Assembly: GCA_038065125.1 (NCBI GenBank)
Contig: JBBTRP010000027.1
Span: forward strand, 1 to 7,004
Source: JBBTRP01 sp038065125
Lineage (GTDB): Bacteria > Patescibacteriota > Patescibacteriia > JACQRZ01
Direction: 5' to 3'
Length of the DNA stretch: 7,004 nt
Numbering within the stretch: position 1 is the stretch's first letter; each line of letters begins with the position of its first letter. The translations under genes were made by a program, and so were the position numbers. The notes beneath the pieces are model-generated. The model was not told the origin of the DNA, did not search any database, and saw only the letters and a program-made list of their open reading frames with translations. Positions 6,601 to 7,004 of the stretch are shown in pieces.

Positions 6601-6617
6601 TCCGCTTCGTGAGCGGA
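6601..6617. other. Small hairpin between the minus-strand stop codon and terminator
   Basis: TCCGCT (6601-6606) and AGCGGA (6612-6617) form a perfect six-base stem with a five-base loop, directly after the TGA of the 47-codon minus-strand frame. There is no T-tract of its own. It may protect the 3' end of the short transcript, or be incidental. Confidence 0.4.
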
Positions 6618-6761
6618 TCAGGTGCCCAAGGCGGTGAGCTCGGCTTGGGTGTAGTGTTTTCCGCCCCAAAAGAAGTCCGGTTGGACCTCTTTGACTTGCG
6701 GGATGCCGAGCGAGTCGCCTTGCAGGGTGACCAGGCAGCTGCGCTCATCTCCCCCTTTCAT
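6618..6761 (-). CDS. Small protein of 47 residues, possibly the 3' part of a longer or frame-broken gene
   Basis: From ATG (complement of 6759-6761) the minus strand encodes 47 residues ending in TGA (6618-6620). The composition looks like a real folded or C-terminal segment: SCLVTLQGDSLGIPQ, then VQPDFFWGGKHY, then TQAELTALGT. I do not recognise a family. A hairpin and a strong minus-strand terminator follow immediately, supporting a gene in this direction. No good ribosome binding site precedes the ATG. Instead it overlaps, as ATGA, the stop of another open minus-strand frame (6758-6922) that contains the protein-like stretch DQEYFRQHGLKGVGEDDD. Either the two frames are coupled, or one gene has been split by a -1 shift near 6773. 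A G5 run lies at 6790-6794. A third reading is a short leader-plus-peptide transcript from the promoter near 6820-6848. Confidence 0.45.
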   Translation of the reverse strand: MKGGDERSCLVTLQGDSLGIPQVKEVQPDFFWGGKHYTQAELTALGT

Positions 6762-6819
6762 CTCGTTGACGACACCATGTCGTCGTCTTCCCCCACTCCT
6801 TTCAATCCGTGCTGCCTAA

Positions 6820-6848
6820 AGTATTCCTGATCGGTTTTGATTTGACAA
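6820..6848 (-). promoter_or_regulatory. Candidate minus-strand promoter for the 47-residue gene
   Basis: TTGTCA (complement of 6843-6848), a 17-base spacer and AATACT (complement of 6820-6825) read toward the 47-codon frame. Matches to consensus are five and four of six. Transcription would start near 6813 and pass an AAAGGAG and a GGGGGA stretch before the first ATG. The -10 box lies inside the open frame described for 6758-6922, so this promoter and a coding role for that frame are rival explanations. Confidence 0.35.
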
Positions 6849-6871
6849 GATGGCAGCCGGCTCTGTACTCT
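6842..6871 (+). promoter_or_regulatory. Candidate plus-strand promoter at the right end
   Basis: A perfect -35 consensus TTGACA (6842-6847) is followed after 18 bases by TACTCT (6866-6871), a weak -10. ATG 6879 lies seven bases further on. The -35 box overlaps the one proposed for the minus strand by five bases. Confidence 0.35.
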
Positions 6872-6878
6872 TTTCCTG

Positions 6879-7004
6879 ATGGAGGAGGAGTACCGCGCTT
6901 CTATAGTAAGAGGTAAGTGCGCTCAGAGAGCGAGAAAGGAATGGTCCCAGAGTCGTGAGCAATACCGATTCGATTCAGGGCAACCCCGACGATCCTGCTC
7001 GCTT
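6879..7004 (+). CDS. Candidate partial gene running off the window (leaderless start)
   Basis: From ATG 6879 the frame is open for 42 codons to the window end. The peptide begins MEEEYRASIVRGKCAQ and is rich in Arg, Glu, Gln and Ser, with no recognisable domain. The start sits seven bases after a -10-like box. It competes with the frame starting at GTG 6955, whose translation looks more like a normal protein N-terminus. Only one is likely to be real. Confidence 0.2.
   Translation, partial: MEEEYRASIVRGKCAQRARKEWSQSREQYRFDSGQPRRSCSL
6955..7004 (+). CDS. Candidate partial gene, alternative frame at the right edge
   Basis: GTG 6955 opens a frame reading VSNTDSIQGNPDDPAR before the window ends. 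The balance of residues resembles a normal bacterial N-terminus. An AAAGGA motif (6935-6940) lies 14 bases upstream, longer than ideal, and a TATAGT box (6902-6907) could be its -10. If it is real, the stretch from 6879 would be its leader. Too little is present to say what it encodes. Confidence 0.25.
   Translation, partial: MSNTDSIQGNPDDPAR

Noticed and set aside
6236..6748. A 170-codon minus-strand open frame across the lipoprotein 3' end
   Set aside because: It would cross both terminators and run antisense to the lipoprotein; its composition is basic and without domains.
6573..6830. An 85-codon plus-strand open frame in the right region
   Set aside because: It starts inside the loop of the minus-strand terminator, has no ribosome binding site and reads through the hairpins. 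The two opposed terminators indicate the gene here is on the minus strand.
1..7004. CRISPR array, tRNA, rRNA, riboswitch, insertion sequence, attachment site or UGA recoding
   Set aside because: No regularly spaced repeats, cloverleaf, transposase or terminal inverted repeats were seen. The large genes are complete without in-frame TGA.

Overview
The window looks like chromosomal DNA from a bacterium with a small, compact genome of moderate-to-high GC content. A member of the Candidate Phyla Radiation (Patescibacteria) is my best guess. That is an inference from gene style: tightly packed genes, a mix of Shine-Dalgarno starts and starts placed 6-7 bases after a -10 box (leaderless geometry), an orphan fused ABC exporter and a proline/threonine-linked lipoprotein. 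The larger genes use TAA and TAG stops and have no in-frame TGA, so nothing suggests a recoded UGA. There are no rRNA or tRNA genes, no CRISPR array, no transposase and no phage gene.

Layout, left to right. A Trm9/ALKBH8-like SAM-dependent methyltransferase (66-833, +) overlaps by 8 bases a 49-residue, very basic small protein (826-975, +) that was not among the longer ORFs. A hairpin with a T-tract on the minus side (964-999) ends a minus-strand gene for a small single-pass membrane protein with a His/Cys cluster (1007-1357, -). That gene has a near-consensus sigma70-type promoter whose -35 box touches the start codon of the divergent uvrB (1431-3371, +), a complete excision-repair helicase. 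Two bases after the uvrB stop begins a fused ABC exporter (3374-5200, +; alternative start 3404). It is followed by a secreted lipoprotein of unknown function (5240-6475, +).

The right end (6476-7004) has no large gene but is well structured. The lipoprotein terminator and a minus-strand terminator face each other across a shared A/T palindrome. To their right lies a short minus-strand unit encoding at least a 47-residue peptide, with a possible reading-frame break just upstream. Divergent promoter-like elements with overlapping -35 boxes follow, and one or two candidate plus-strand coding starts run off the window.

Functionally, the left pair suggests RNA modification or RNA binding, uvrB is DNA repair, and the last two large genes act at the cell envelope. 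I see no sign that all of these form one pathway. Most of the window is ordinary chromosome. The most interesting parts are the small genes and the crowded regulatory junctions, and I did not find convincing evidence of a new multi-gene system.
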